Source: an uncultured Verrucomicrobia subdivision 3 bacterium (lineage in GTDB: Bacteria; Verrucomicrobiota; Verrucomicrobiia; Limisphaerales; UBA11358). From it: DNA of 64,000 nucleotides. A program made the position numbers and the translations under genes. The DNA is taken from positions 1 through 64,000 of the forward strand of contig CAIOIC010000109.1 of assembly GCA_903858275.1 (NCBI GenBank), given 5' to 3'. The notes under the pieces were generated by a model. That model did not search any database, had not been told where the DNA came from, and saw only the letters and a program-made list of their open reading frames with translations. Position 1 is the first letter of the stretch. The number at the start of each line of letters is the position of its first letter. Below are positions 17,901 through 26,473 of the stretch, in pieces.

Positions 17901-18532
17901 TAATGCACGTCATTCGTCGCGACGCATTTCAAGCCGAACTCTTTGGCGAAGATGAGCAACTGCTTGTTAACCTTGGTTTGCTCGGGAATGCCGTGGTTTT
18001 GCAGTTCGAGGAAAAAATTTTCTGCACCGAGCGTTTGTTTGAACCAATCCACCGCATCGCGCGCCTTGGCGATTTGATCCTTCATGATCAAATCCGGAAT
18101 TTCGCTAGCGAGACAGCCGGACATGCCAATCAAACCAGCGCTGTGTTGCGCGAGAATATTTTTATCAATGCGCGGCTTGTAATAGTAGCCGTCAAGGTGC
18201 GCCGCCGTAGTAAGCTTGATGAGGTTTTTGTAGCCGACCTCATCCTTCACCAGCAGGCCAAGGTGATGATACTTGTCGCCCTCGACTTTTTTACGCTCCA
18301 GACGCGAGCCAGGCGCGACATACATTTCGCAGCCGACGATGGGCTTGATGCCTTTCGCGCGGGCGGCCTGATAAAATTCAATCACGCCATGCATCGCGCC
18401 ATGGTCGGTGATGGCCAGCGCGGGGAATTTCAGCTCGTGCGCCCGTTCCATGAGTTTGTCCAATCGGCAGGCACCATCGAGCAATGAATACTCGGTGTGC
18501 AGATGCAAGTGGACAAAGTCAGCGTGCGACAT
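14918..18532 (-). CDS. dnaE: DNA polymerase III alpha subunit
   Basis: This is the replicative polymerase catalytic subunit, 1204 residues, normal for DnaE1. The N-terminal PHP domain begins FVHLHLHTEYSLLDGACRLD. The palm carries the acidic motif PPDIDIDFADDRR (~residue 435), with CVARGSAAGSIVTYLL before it. YRPGPMELI, then GYGFNKSHAAAYAIVAYQTA in the helix-hairpin region, and a C-terminal OB-fold (RIGGMISVVSHGVSKKSGKP) complete the usual order. It starts at ATG 18532 and runs toward the DUF2264 gene. Confidence 0.97.
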   Translation of the reverse strand: MSHADFVHLHLHTEYSLLDGACRLDKLMERAHELKFPALAITDHGAMHGVIEFYQAARAKGIKPIVGCEMYVAPGSRLERKKVEGDKYHHLGLLVKDEVGYKNLIKLTTAAHLDGYYYKPRIDKNILAQHSAGLIGMSGCLASEIPDLIMKDQIAKARDAVDWFKQTLGAENFFLELQNHGIPEQTKVNKQLLIFAKEFGLKCVATNDVHYIEKGHSHAHDCLVCIGTQSMLSDPKRMSAGYVPEQFFLRSAEEMKARFAEVPEAVLNTLEVAEKCNLEIPFPKGGDTRFYPVFNPPEHFTRDGYLRHLLAEGLFRRYTIHAEAEGKEFIVTGVDEPKRLPTFDPNQPNQEQAIQTVIDRLQVELKVIEMQGYISYFLIVADFVQYGRSKGISCVARGSAAGSIVTYLLEIANVDPIRYALLFERFLNPERVSPPDIDIDFADDRRADVIEYVREKYGRDAVAQIITFGTMGAKSVVRDVGRVMGLPYGDGDRLAKLIPADLKMDLTKALKQVPELKEAYENEDVTRELIDTAFILEDLTRNASVHAAGVVIGPEPLVNLLPLKLDESGTLVTQYAMNPVGKLGLLKMDFLGLKTLTVIRNTCEMVKRTQGVTIDIDHLPFDDQKTYDLLNRAETLGVFQLESSGMRELCKKFQISSIEHITALVALYRPGPMELIGDFVKRRHGEIKVEYEHPLLEQISKETYGILIYQEQVMQATQLLAGYTLGGADLLRRAMGKKDLVEMAKQRETFVKGCHEKNNIPKTKANQIFDLLEKFAGYGFNKSHAAAYAIVAYQTAYLKANYPVEYYCAMMTNDMAATEKLSEYIAEAREVGIEVLGPDVNESGVYFAPAQNGKAIRFGMAAIKGVGEGAVETILKARGESGKFKTLSELCERVDGRSLGKKTLEALVKTGACDCFGQTRATLTAQIERTLARAASILSDKQKGQSSLFGAIEEKAPPMPERESNLQEWPQHELLAHEKELLGFYVSGHPLTPLAPLLQRFSLHNTAQLETVANRSMTRIGGMISVVSHGVSKKSGKPYSMVTLEDLDGSVQLLVMNDYDKYRPLLEPNKALLVIGEVSTGEDKPKIFPQEIIPLEDAPKKYTKQVHLRLPMAHLQPDDMAKVAELVAAHLGKCPLYLCFMRPEGGTIFIQTHDRFGVAPSVALEHAANRLFGDKTFYAVVDKSLPEKNRRSWEKKNTGGGGDD

Positions 18533-18688
18533 GGGAATAATTTAACTTCCAGGCGCCAAGACACCAAGCTGCAAAGTTTCCAAAAAAGTCTTTTATTACT
18601 AACCAACGACGATGTCGTGAAATTTCAGGATGCCAGCGGCTCGCCCTTGAACTCATTTCTTGAACTTAACGGCTAGCATCCGCACAAC

Positions 18689-20536
18689 TTACGGAGCAAT
18701 GCGAACTTTGATGCGATAGAACTGGGTCATGTCAGATGGTGAATTTGCCTGGCTCAACTCGAGCAAACCCGCGTTTCCGGCGATGTCAACCTGGCCGGAT
18801 ACCGAGGTCCACGAACCCGACCCCAGATTCGTCCGGACTTCCAGAGTGTAGAGGCGGTTGAGTGCCGATTGGAAGGACAGAACACATATGGAGCCGGAGG
18901 CAATGGACGCAATATGAAAAAAGTCGGTTTCATCCCGCGGGTCAGTGCCAGCAAGATATTCATACAAATTGATGACTCCGTCGTTATCGGAGTCCAGGGC
19001 TGCGTCGGACGAGTCGTTCGGGTTGAGGTTGTGCCAGAGTTCCCACCAGTCGGGTAGGCCATCGCCGTCGGCGTCATTGAGGCCGAGCGCAGCTAAGGCA
19101 TCCACGCGGCCCCAGCCATAAGTATTATTGGGAATTTCGGTGCCGGCAACACCTCCGCAGGACTCGGAGTTTGTGAGGGGCACGGCGGTATGTTCAATGA
19201 TGCGCTCGATGCCGTCCACTTGGCCTTTGAGTTCTGGGTGCGCTGAAATCAACAAGGCTACCACACCGACGACGTGTGGTCCCGCCATGCTCGTGCCGCT
19301 CCAGCCGCTCGCATAACCGTTGACGGGCACGCTGGAGCGGATGTTAACACCCGGCGCGGTGACATTGGGCTTGAGCCGGCCGCTACCGTCCACCGCCACC
19401 GGGCCGCGGCTGCTAAAACCGGCAATGATGTCGCTACTGTCGGTGGCCCCCACACTGAACGACGCGTCGTAAATGGCTGGCGACGTGATGGTACTGCACG
19501 CAGGGCCCTGGTTGCCGGCGGAAACGACGACCACCACCCCGGCGGCGCGGAGATTCTCGACGGCAGTTTGAAAAACCAAAAGATTGGTGGTGCCTTCGGA
19601 GGCGTCGGAATACCAGGAATCGTTGATGACATCAGGGGCCTTGGCGGGATCGGGATTTTGTCCGGCAAGATCCGTCGGCGCGAGAAACCACTGAAAACAT
19701 TCGGCATAAGCGGCTGGTGTCCCCCAGCCGCGCTCCATGTTGCGACAGCCAATCCATCTGGCCCCGGGGGCGACGCCAATCTGGTTGCCGGCACCGTCAT
19801 CACCCGCCATGGTGCCCATGGTGTGAGTGCCATGTCCGTTGTCATCGCAGGGAGAAGTCGTATTGTAGCCGTAGGGATTGGTGCTGGTGAAGTGAGAATC
19901 AGTCGTGTGAATGGCATCATGCCAGTTGTAATTATGATTGGCATTGGTGCCGTCCCAGCCCCGGTAGTGATGGATGAGCGCGGGGTGATTCCATTGGTAG
20001 CCGGTATCCTGGCCACCGACCACGACACCCTGACCGGTATAGCCCAGTGCCCACACATCGGGGGCGTGGATTTGGGCAATGTTCCATTCCAGCGTCGTGG
20101 TTAATTTGGAAGCTACGCTCCGGGAAGGAACCTCGGGCGCGCGGGCGTGAAAATTGGCAATCAGACGCACGGTCTCGGTCCTTTGCGCCAGTGCTTGAAT
20201 GGACGCGACATCACCTTGCGCCCAGATTGCATTCGCGATCCAAAATGAACGATGTTTCAACCCTCGCCGTTGAAGCTCATCCAGCACCGGTGCTTGTGTG
20301 CGTTGCGCCGTTTCCGATAGACGCTCATAAACATAACGGCCCTTGGCCTCCTTGGTTTTAAACGCCGCCGCACCGCTTAAATCCGCCTGTTCGGAGAAGA
20401 CGAGAATAAATTCATTGGTGGCCGGCGCGCCTTGCAGCAGGCGCGGGTCCACTTTATTCTGCCAGTTTTCCGGGAGGCCGGCTCGTCCGGTCAAAACCAC
20501 CAGAACCAGACCGGCACATTTTACGATCCATTTCAC
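18689..20536 (-). CDS. Secreted subtilisin-like serine peptidase (S8)
   Basis: This is an exported protease of 615 residues. A signal peptide (MKWIVKCAGLVLVVLTG) is followed by an inhibitor-type propeptide (to ~130). The catalytic triad is clear: Asp in VVGGQDTGYQW, His in DNGHGTHTMGTMAG and Ser in SGTSMAGPHVVGVVA, with the oxyanion Asn in VVSAGNQGPAC. After the protease domain come calcium-binding thrombospondin-3-like repeats (DADGDGLPDWWE, DSDNDGVINLYEYL). The final part is a beta-domain of the kind often found at the ends of verrucomicrobial secreted proteins. No PEP-CTERM tail. Confidence 0.92.
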   Translation of the reverse strand: MKWIVKCAGLVLVVLTGRAGLPENWQNKVDPRLLQGAPATNEFILVFSEQADLSGAAAFKTKEAKGRYVYERLSETAQRTQAPVLDELQRRGLKHRSFWIANAIWAQGDVASIQALAQRTETVRLIANFHARAPEVPSRSVASKLTTTLEWNIAQIHAPDVWALGYTGQGVVVGGQDTGYQWNHPALIHHYRGWDGTNANHNYNWHDAIHTTDSHFTSTNPYGYNTTSPCDDNGHGTHTMGTMAGDDGAGNQIGVAPGARWIGCRNMERGWGTPAAYAECFQWFLAPTDLAGQNPDPAKAPDVINDSWYSDASEGTTNLLVFQTAVENLRAAGVVVVVSAGNQGPACSTITSPAIYDASFSVGATDSSDIIAGFSSRGPVAVDGSGRLKPNVTAPGVNIRSSVPVNGYASGWSGTSMAGPHVVGVVALLISAHPELKGQVDGIERIIEHTAVPLTNSESCGGVAGTEIPNNTYGWGRVDALAALGLNDADGDGLPDWWELWHNLNPNDSSDAALDSDNDGVINLYEYLAGTDPRDETDFFHIASIASGSICVLSFQSALNRLYTLEVRTNLGSGSWTSVSGQVDIAGNAGLLELSQANSPSDMTQFYRIKVRIAP

Positions 20537-20570
20537 AAAGTCTGCCGGCGCATAGCAGAGGGCAAATCAG

Positions 20571-21575
20571 TTACTGATCCGTCACCGTGTCGTAGAACTT
20601 CAAGACATCGCCCTTCTCGCCCTTGAGTTCGGCTTCCTTGAACTTGATGGCGGTGCGCGGATGCTGGTTCAACATACCAGTAAGCAGATACGGAAGGTCA
20701 TAGCCCCAAAGCAACTTCGCACGCAGCGGCTCGATATGGTTTTGTACGCAGTCGAGCACGGGACGCAGTTCGTATTTGGGGTTGTGCAGAAACGCGAGGA
20801 GCAATTCCATCTGGCAGTTGCCCGCACCGCGACCGAGGCCAGCCATGGTGGCATCAATAAAATTCGCCCCCTCAACAATGCCCTCGATGGTATTGGCAAA
20901 GGCGAGGTGCATGTTGTTGTGCATGTGCATGCCCACTTCCTTGCCGGAGGCCTTGCAGTAGCCGAGATATTTTTTTACAAGCGCGCGGATCTGTTCGCTA
21001 TAGAACGCGCCGAAGCTGTCCACCACATAGATTGCCTTGGCCTCGGATTTGGCCATCATTTCCAGGCCCACTTCGAGTTCGTCATTGGGAATGGTGGAAG
21101 CAGCCATGAGATTGAGGGTGGTTTCGTAGCCCTTGTCGTGCGCGTCCTTGACCATTTCCAGCGCGGTGGGCACCTGGTGGATGTAGGTTGCCACGCGAAT
21201 CATGTCCAGAACGGAATCCTTCTTTGGCAGAATGTCCTCGTGGTAATCGCTGCGCTCGGCATCGGCCATGACGCAGAGTTTCAATTTGGTTTTGTTGTCG
21301 CCCACGATGCGGCGGATGGATTCCTCAGTGCAATATTTCCAATCGCCATGTTCGCCGACCTTGATGCTTTTGCGCGACGATTTGTAGCCGATCTCCATGT
21401 AATCCACGCCAGCGGCGACACAGGTGTCATAGACGACCTTGACGATTTTGTCCTCGAAATGGTGATTATTCATCAAGCCACCGTCGCGGATGGTGCAGTC
21501 CACCACCTTGATTTCAGGGCGGTAGGAGAGCCAGCGGCTGGCGGCGTTATTATTTTTTGATTCGTCGGCTTTCAT
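20571..21575 (-). CDS. Aldolase catalytic (HMGL-like) domain protein
   Basis: This is a TIM-barrel aldolase/homocitrate-synthase-like enzyme of 334 residues. VVDCTIRDGGLMNNHHF near the start is the HMGL-family first-strand motif with the metal-binding Asp, and GMHMHNNMHLAFANTIEG carries the two metal-binding histidines. It most resembles 4-hydroxy-2-oxovalerate-aldolase relatives of uncertain substrate. ATG 21575 is chosen, since the frame upstream has no conserved sequence. It is separated by only 34 bp from the subtilase, which may be its downstream operon partner by position only. Confidence 0.8.
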   Translation of the reverse strand: MKADESKNNNAASRWLSYRPEIKVVDCTIRDGGLMNNHHFEDKIVKVVYDTCVAAGVDYMEIGYKSSRKSIKVGEHGDWKYCTEESIRRIVGDNKTKLKLCVMADAERSDYHEDILPKKDSVLDMIRVATYIHQVPTALEMVKDAHDKGYETTLNLMAASTIPNDELEVGLEMMAKSEAKAIYVVDSFGAFYSEQIRALVKKYLGYCKASGKEVGMHMHNNMHLAFANTIEGIVEGANFIDATMAGLGRGAGNCQMELLLAFLHNPKYELRPVLDCVQNHIEPLRAKLLWGYDLPYLLTGMLNQHPRTAIKFKEAELKGEKGDVLKFYDTVTDQ

Positions 21576-21691
21576 AATTTTCAATGACTTCAATTTATCT
21601 GGGTGAGTGAACATTGTCGCTAAAATGGATAGAAGATGAACAGAACAAATTCAGCCAACCTTTCGACGCTTTTTGCGGCGGTTCCAACCGA

Positions 21692-22714
21692 TCAATGTTT
21701 TCCAAGCACTTTTCCCATTGCAGTCAAAACTTGCGCGGGCAAGATTTCCGCAAGGCAATGTCGGGCAGCGCAGCAAACGGCGGAATTGCCGTCACAATCA
21801 CACCTGCCGCCGGTCAAAACCTGATGGCGGGCACCCATTGGCGCCCAGCGGGAAGGCGAAGTCGGTCCGAACAACGAAATCGTCGGCACGCCCAGGCCGG
21901 CGGCGAAATGCAGCGGCCCGGTGTCGCCGGAAATGAAGATTCCTGCCCGCGCCAGCACCGCGAGAAACAGTGGCAACTCGGAAATCTGCGGCAAAATCAC
22001 GGCCTCCGGCGCGAGTTTTTTCAATTCCGCCATCAACGCGGCTTCGCGTTCACCCCGTGCGGTGGTAAAGACAACACGGCAACCGCCCGCCGTGGCGAGC
22101 CCATGAAATTCCGCCCAATATTTCAGCGGCCACTCTTTTTTTTGCTGACTCGAAGCGACGTGGCAAATCACTGCCTGTTCACCCAGGAGAATTTTTCCCG
22201 CCGCATCCGCCAATGAAGTATCCGCATGGATTTCAGCTTCAAGCGAAGCCGACGGCGGAATTTGCCAGCCGGACAAGAGCCGTACCAGTCGCAGGGATTC
22301 ATGCGGGAAATTCTCTTCCGCTACGACACGCTGGTTATAGAAAAGTTTTCTCCCAATAAACCCGCCGCGCTCATCCCAGCCCAGCCGGTGCTTTGCGCCA
22401 ATGAGAAGACTTAAAATCGCCCCACGGTCGTTGCTGGCAAAATCCACGGAACCATCAAAACGCTCACGGCGCAAGGCGCGGATTAGCGGCCAAGTAACAC
22501 TCAAGCTGGCGCGGCCACGCCGCCGCGGCATGGCCCAAACACGTGTCAACCAAGGTAAATGTTGAAAAAGCGGCGCAATTTCCGCCGGAACGAGCAGATG
22601 GATTTCACTCTGCGGAAAGTGTTCACGCAGAGCGCGGAGCGCTGGAGTCATCAGCACGGCGTCGCCGAAGTATTTGAACTGCAGCGCGAGAATTTTTTGG
22701 GGCGGGACGTTCAC
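21692..22714 (-). CDS. Glycosyltransferase family 9 (heptosyltransferase-like)
   Basis: This is a predicted GT-B inner-core lipopolysaccharide transferase of 340 residues acting at the cytoplasmic face of the inner membrane. LALQFKYFGDAVLMTPALRA is the N-terminal GT9 motif. The donor-binding half contains ISGDTGPLHFAAGLGVPTIS and LFGPTSPSRWAP, as in WaaC/WaaF. A cysteine-rich end (CDCDGNSAVCCAARHC) is typical of the WaaF-like group. Together with the gmhB-like gene at 41584 this fits a heptose-containing outer membrane. Confidence 0.88.
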   Translation of the reverse strand: MNVPPQKILALQFKYFGDAVLMTPALRALREHFPQSEIHLLVPAEIAPLFQHLPWLTRVWAMPRRRGRASLSVTWPLIRALRRERFDGSVDFASNDRGAILSLLIGAKHRLGWDERGGFIGRKLFYNQRVVAEENFPHESLRLVRLLSGWQIPPSASLEAEIHADTSLADAAGKILLGEQAVICHVASSQQKKEWPLKYWAEFHGLATAGGCRVVFTTARGEREAALMAELKKLAPEAVILPQISELPLFLAVLARAGIFISGDTGPLHFAAGLGVPTISLFGPTSPSRWAPMGARHQVLTGGRCDCDGNSAVCCAARHCLAEILPAQVLTAMGKVLGKH

Positions 22715-22800
22715 GCCGGGGACCCCTTGCCTTCCGCCATCGTTGTCATGGTTTGAAATTAAAGGCGCGGGTTGATTTAGTCCAGCCGCCAGACGCTACC

Positions 22801-23127
22801 TCAGCCCGCCTTGCCAGAAAACAATTTCAAACCCATCGTACCCGCAACAATCATCACCAGACAGACAATGCGGCCAACTTCACGGGATTCGCCCAGAATC
22901 AGCATGCCAAACAACGCCGTGCCCGCCGCGCCGATGCCGGTCCACACTGCGTAAGCCGTGCCCATCGGAATTGTCTTAAGCGATAGAGAAAGAAGATAAA
23001 AGCTGACGGTCATGGTGGCGAAGGTGGCGGCGGTTGGCCAGAGACGCGTGAAGCCGTTCGTGTATTTCATGCCGATGGCCCAGCCGATTTCCAACATACC
23101 GGCAACCAGAAGATAAAACCAAGCCAT
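22801..23127 (-). CDS. Small multidrug resistance (SMR) pump, Gdx/SugE-like
   Basis: This is a four-helix membrane protein of 108 residues, working as a dual-topology dimer. MLEIGWAIGMKYTNGFTRLW carries the essential Glu of the first helix and the sequence pattern of the Gdx/SugE branch, whose members export guanidinium in exchange for protons. ATG 23127 is chosen, 2 bp after the hisD stop; a TTG lies at 23133. It appears co-transcribed with hisD, and no guanidine riboswitch is visible. A quaternary-ammonium pump cannot be excluded. Confidence 0.85.
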   Translation of the reverse strand: MAWFYLLVAGMLEIGWAIGMKYTNGFTRLWPTAATFATMTVSFYLLSLSLKTIPMGTAYAVWTGIGAAGTALFGMLILGESREVGRIVCLVMIVAGTMGLKLFSGKAG

Positions 23128-23129
23128 AA

Positions 23130-24422
23130 TCAATTCCCCCTCACTTCCGCCGACATGCCATGCGCGTCGAGGCCTTCCAGCTCGGCGAATTTCTTCACGC
23201 CCTTCAGCGCTTTTCTGAGCGAAACCCGGTTGTATTCCACCACGCTTGTGCGGCGCTGAAATTGATCCACGGTCAAGCCGGCGAAGCTTGCACCCGCACC
23301 ATCGGTCGGCAATACATGGCTCGGCCCGGCGACATAATCACCCAGCACCGTCGGCGACCAATTGCCGAGAAAAATCGCGCCGGCGGTGATGATGCCGGTG
23401 CTCACCTTGCGCGCGTCACGCGTGATAACTTCGCAGTGCTCCGGCGCAATCTGGTTTGCCAGCGCCACGGCCTCAGCGAGGCCAGCCACCTGAATCAACC
23501 AGACATTCCGCTCTAAAACACGCCGGATTAAATCACGGCGGGAACACTTGGGAAGCTGCCGGGCAATTTCCTTTTCGACCGTCGTGAGAACTTTCGCGGA
23601 GGTCGTCACCAGCCAGACACGTTCGTGGCCGGAGCCGTGCTCAGCCTGCGCCAGCATGTCTGAGGCGACAAACTTTGCATTCGCGGTGTCGTCGGCCAGC
23701 ACGAGCAAATCGCTCGGCCCGGCGAGCAGGTCAATCGCCACGCGCCCGACCAGCAACCGCTTGGCCATGCTTACATAGGCGTTGCCGGGGCCGAAGATTT
23801 TCTGCACGCGACGAATCGTGTTGGTGCCGTAAGCCATCGCGGCCACCGCCTGCGCGCCGCCGACACGGTAAATTTCCGTCGCTCCCGCCGCGCGCGCGGC
23901 AAAGAGGATTGCGGAATTGATGGATCCGTCCTTGCCGCACGGCGTGGTGACGACGATTTCCTTGCAGCCCGCGACTTTGGCGAGCGTGATGGTCATCAGC
24001 GCCGTCGAAACGAGCGGCGCGGTGCCGCCGGGAATGTAAACGCCAACGCGGGTAAAGGGATCAAACTTCTCGCCTACGCTCGCGCCATGGGAATTCTTCG
24101 CCGACCAGCTTTTGCGCAAGGATTTTTTTGCGAAACCGGCGATGTTCGCTTCAGCTTCAGCCACCGCCGCGCGCAATGATTCATCGGCAACGAGCGAGGC
24201 GTTGAACAATTCCGCCTGCGTCACGGCGAGTTGTTCAGCGGCCAGCTTGGCACCGTCAAACTTTTCCGTAAATTCCAGCACCGCATCGTCACCGCGCACG
24301 AAGACCTCGTGCAAGATCGCCTTGGTGCGCTGCTCGATTTCAGCGTCAAACAAACTGGTATCCGCAGAAAGCGCGCGAATCTTCGCAGCGTAATTCTTGT
24401 CGGTATGGCGAACGGTTTTCAT
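23130..24422 (-). CDS. hisD: Histidinol dehydrogenase
   Basis: This enzyme catalyses the last two steps of histidine biosynthesis (L-histidinol to L-histidine, NAD- and Zn-dependent). The 430-residue length is normal. Key blocks: TRVGVYIPGGTAPLVSTALM, IFGPGNAYVSMAKRLL, IDLLAGPSDLLVLAD, LAQAEHGSGHERVWL with zinc ligands, ANQIAPEHCEVI and the late AGPSHVLPT. ATG 24422 is chosen because the upstream extension lies in a repeat and is not conserved-looking. It stands apart from other his genes. Confidence 0.95.
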   Translation of the reverse strand: MKTVRHTDKNYAAKIRALSADTSLFDAEIEQRTKAILHEVFVRGDDAVLEFTEKFDGAKLAAEQLAVTQAELFNASLVADESLRAAVAEAEANIAGFAKKSLRKSWSAKNSHGASVGEKFDPFTRVGVYIPGGTAPLVSTALMTITLAKVAGCKEIVVTTPCGKDGSINSAILFAARAAGATEIYRVGGAQAVAAMAYGTNTIRRVQKIFGPGNAYVSMAKRLLVGRVAIDLLAGPSDLLVLADDTANAKFVASDMLAQAEHGSGHERVWLVTTSAKVLTTVEKEIARQLPKCSRRDLIRRVLERNVWLIQVAGLAEAVALANQIAPEHCEVITRDARKVSTGIITAGAIFLGNWSPTVLGDYVAGPSHVLPTDGAGASFAGLTVDQFQRRTSVVEYNRVSLRKALKGVKKFAELEGLDAHGMSAEVRGN

Positions 24423-24511
24423 GGCCACAGGATATGAAGAATCTGCGGCCAAGTCAAAATTCGCGGGTGCACTTTTCTGGAATCTGTGTATATCTGTGTG
24501 CATCTGTGGCT
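24423..24511. repeat. CACAGAT-type intergenic repeat between hisD and pyrF
   Basis: GCCACAGGATATGAAGAATC near the left side and ATCTGTGTATATCTGTGTGC plus ATCTGTGGC near the right side are partial inverted copies of one another. The related phrase TAGCCACAGACAGGCAC follows pyrF at 25214. These belong to the same class as the palindrome at 42127-42208. Confidence 0.55.
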
Positions 24512-25216
24512 ATGAAAAATCCCATCATCGTGGCGCTCGACGTGCCGTCGGCGGAACAGGCATTGAAACTCGCGGAACAGGTCGCGCCCGCCGTCGGAGC
24601 GTTCAAGATCGGCAAGGAACTGTTCGTTTCCGCCGGGCCGGACATCGTGAAGCGTGTCCGCGCGACCGGGGCAAGCGTGTTTCTCGACCTGAAATTTCAT
24701 GACATCCCGAACACTGTCGCCAAGGCGGTCGCCGCCGCCACGCGGCTGGACGTGCAGATGATCACCATCCACACCAGCGGCGGCGGCGAGATGATGCGCG
24801 CGGCGGAAAAATCCGCACAGGACACGGCAAAGTCACTCAGCCTGCCCGCGCCGCTTGTGCTCGGCGTCACGGTGCTGACCAGTTCGGATGCGAACACGCT
24901 CGCGGAAATCGGCTGTGAATCCAACGTCGGACGGCAAGTCGAACGGCTCGCGACGCTGGCGGTGAAATCCGGTTTGCGCGGTCTGGTCTGCTCGCCGCTG
25001 GAAATCGCGGACTTGCGGCAGATTCTTCCGCCGGAGATTCAGCTCGTCACGCCCGGCATCCGCACCGGCGCAGAAAAGGCCGACGACCAGAAGCGCACGC
25101 TGTCACCCCGCGAGGCGATTCAGGCCGGCGCAAGCTGGCTGGTGATTGGCCGGCCGATTTACGCGGCAGAAAATCCGCGTCTAGCGGCAGAGAAAATTTT
25201 GGAATCCATTTTTTAG
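24512..25216 (+). CDS. pyrF: Orotidine 5'-phosphate decarboxylase
   Basis: This enzyme makes UMP from OMP, the last step of de novo pyrimidine synthesis. The 234-residue TIM barrel shows IIVALDVPS at strand one, the catalytic DLKFHDIPNTVAKAV (Asp-Lys...Asp-Ile-Pro) around residue 59, TPGIRTGAEKADDQKRTLSP, and the phosphate-binding GASWLVIGRPIY. ATG 24512 lies at the edge of the intergenic repeat; the longer frame into the repeat is not real. Divergent from hisD. Confidence 0.95.
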   Translation: MKNPIIVALDVPSAEQALKLAEQVAPAVGAFKIGKELFVSAGPDIVKRVRATGASVFLDLKFHDIPNTVAKAVAAATRLDVQMITIHTSGGGEMMRAAEKSAQDTAKSLSLPAPLVLGVTVLTSSDANTLAEIGCESNVGRQVERLATLAVKSGLRGLVCSPLEIADLRQILPPEIQLVTPGIRTGAEKADDQKRTLSPREAIQAGASWLVIGRPIYAAENPRLAAEKILESIF

Positions 25217-25252
25217 CCACAGACAGGCACAAATGAAACACAGATTGAAATT

Positions 25253-25552
25253 ATGAATATAAAAGCCATTACCGTGGTTGCCACGTTTGAAGCCAAACCC
25301 GGCAAAGAAATTGAATTGCGAGCCGCGCTGATTGGATTGGTCGCACCCACGCGCAAAGAAGCGGGCTGCCTCAATTATGATTTGCACATTTTGCCCGAAG
25401 ACCCGGCAAAGTTTCTCTTCCACGAAAACTGGACGAGCAAGGCGCATCTCGACGCGCACTTGCAATCAGCACATATCAAAGCCTTGCTGCCGCGCGTGGA
25501 CGAGCTTTGCACGGCGTTCCCAACCATCACGATTTGGGAAAAAATCGGCTAA
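25253..25552 (+). CDS. Antibiotic biosynthesis monooxygenase (ABM) domain protein
   Basis: This is a single ferredoxin-like ABM domain of 99 residues. The pattern VVATFEAKPGKEIELRAALI, then KEAGCLNYDLHI, then FLFHENWTSKAHLDAHLQSA is typical of YgiN/HmoA-like quinol or haem-related monooxygenases. It starts 36 bp after pyrF and ends 9 bp before the DUF1080 lipoprotein gene. The physiological substrate is unknown. Confidence 0.85.
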   Translation: MNIKAITVVATFEAKPGKEIELRAALIGLVAPTRKEAGCLNYDLHILPEDPAKFLFHENWTSKAHLDAHLQSAHIKALLPRVDELCTAFPTITIWEKIG

Positions 25553-25561
25553 GAAGATTCC

Positions 25562-26287
25562 ATGAAAACATATTTTGGAGTCTGCCACTATTTTCCGCTG
25601 GCACTATTGCTCGCCGCTGGTTGCGCGACCGAAAAGCCCTCGACCCGTTTCGTTGGAACGGATTTATCCGGCTGGCGCCAGCCGGCCGGCGATTGGAAGG
25701 TTGCGCGTTCGGTTGCGCTCGATCCGAGCGACGCCGCGAAATTCGTTGTGACCCCGGGCGCGGGCATTTTCGTAAACGGCGACCAAGGCAAGACATCGCA
25801 TTTCACAACCGAGGCGGAGTTTGGCGACGCAAACATTCACATCGAGTTCTGCATCCCGAAAAATTCCAACTCCGGAGCCTATGTCATGGCCCGTTATGAG
25901 GTGCAGGTCTATGACAGCTTCGGCGTGGCGCAGGACAAATATCCGGGCATCGAATGCGGCGGGATTTACCCGCGCTGGATCAATGAGAAAAACATCGAGG
26001 GACATTCGCCGCGCGTGAACACCAGCAAGCCGCCGGGCGAATGGCAGACGTTTGACATCACCTTTCGCGCGCCACGCTTCGACGCAAGCGGGAAGAAGAT
26101 TGCCAACGCGAAGTTCATAAAGGTCCGACACAACGGCCAGATCATCCATGAAAATGTTGAATTGAACGGACCGACCCGAGCTTCGTTATTCGGCGACGAG
26201 AAGACGACCGGACCACTGATGTTGCAGGGAGATCACGGCCCGGTGGCGTATCGAAACATCCGCATCACGCCGGCAAAACTCGATTGA
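25562..26287 (+). CDS. DUF1080 (3-keto-disaccharide hydrolase-like) lipoprotein
   Basis: This is an exported lipoprotein of 241 residues; the signal peptide ends in LLAAGC (Cys ~21). The lectin-like DUF1080 jelly roll shows NSGAYVMARYEVQVYDS, GIECGGIYPRW, EWQTFDITFRAPRF and a late MLQGDHGPVAYRNIRI, the hallmark of the family. Some members hydrolyse 3-keto-glycosides made by Gfo/Idh/MocA-type oxidation, so it could act with exported enzymes like those at 3812 and 5343, though these are 20 kb away. Confidence 0.87.
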   Translation: MKTYFGVCHYFPLALLLAAGCATEKPSTRFVGTDLSGWRQPAGDWKVARSVALDPSDAAKFVVTPGAGIFVNGDQGKTSHFTTEAEFGDANIHIEFCIPKNSNSGAYVMARYEVQVYDSFGVAQDKYPGIECGGIYPRWINEKNIEGHSPRVNTSKPPGEWQTFDITFRAPRFDASGKKIANAKFIKVRHNGQIIHENVELNGPTRASLFGDEKTTGPLMLQGDHGPVAYRNIRITPAKLD

Positions 26288-26458
26288 TCAGGTTAGGACT
26301 TCGTGGATCAGCTTGCCGAACTTCGGGCGATGGGGCGAAACAACAAACGCGGCCTTCAATCCCGCCAGCGCTGATTTTACGCCAGCCTCGCTCTCGGCGG
26401 TCCTGGCCAGAGTGCTACCGACCACCACTTTTTGACCAGACATCGCAAGCTGGTTCAT
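26288..26458 (-). CDS. Small ORF downstream of fabF, unrecognised
   Basis: A 56-residue frame on the fabF strand starts 15 bp after the fabF stop and ends 1 bp from the convergent DUF1080 gene. It reads MNQLAMSGQKVVVGSTLART at the start and HRPKFGKLIHEVLT at the end, so it has protein-like composition. A second start is ATG 26443. There is no clear ribosome-binding site and no family recognised. It may be the remnant of a longer gene. Confidence 0.35.
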   Translation of the reverse strand: MNQLAMSGQKVVVGSTLARTAESEAGVKSALAGLKAAFVVSPHRPKFGKLIHEVLT

Positions 26459-26473
26459 TCTCAGTCTGACTGA

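Noticed and set aside
20661-21560. A 299-codon plus-strand frame opposite the aldolase gene
   Set aside because: Antisense shadow; composition is rich in His/Arg/Gly as expected from reverse reading of a GC-biased gene.
22715-23133. Guanidine riboswitch for the Gdx-like pump
   Set aside because: The pump gene starts 2 bp after hisD, leaving no leader room, and no riboswitch core was seen upstream.
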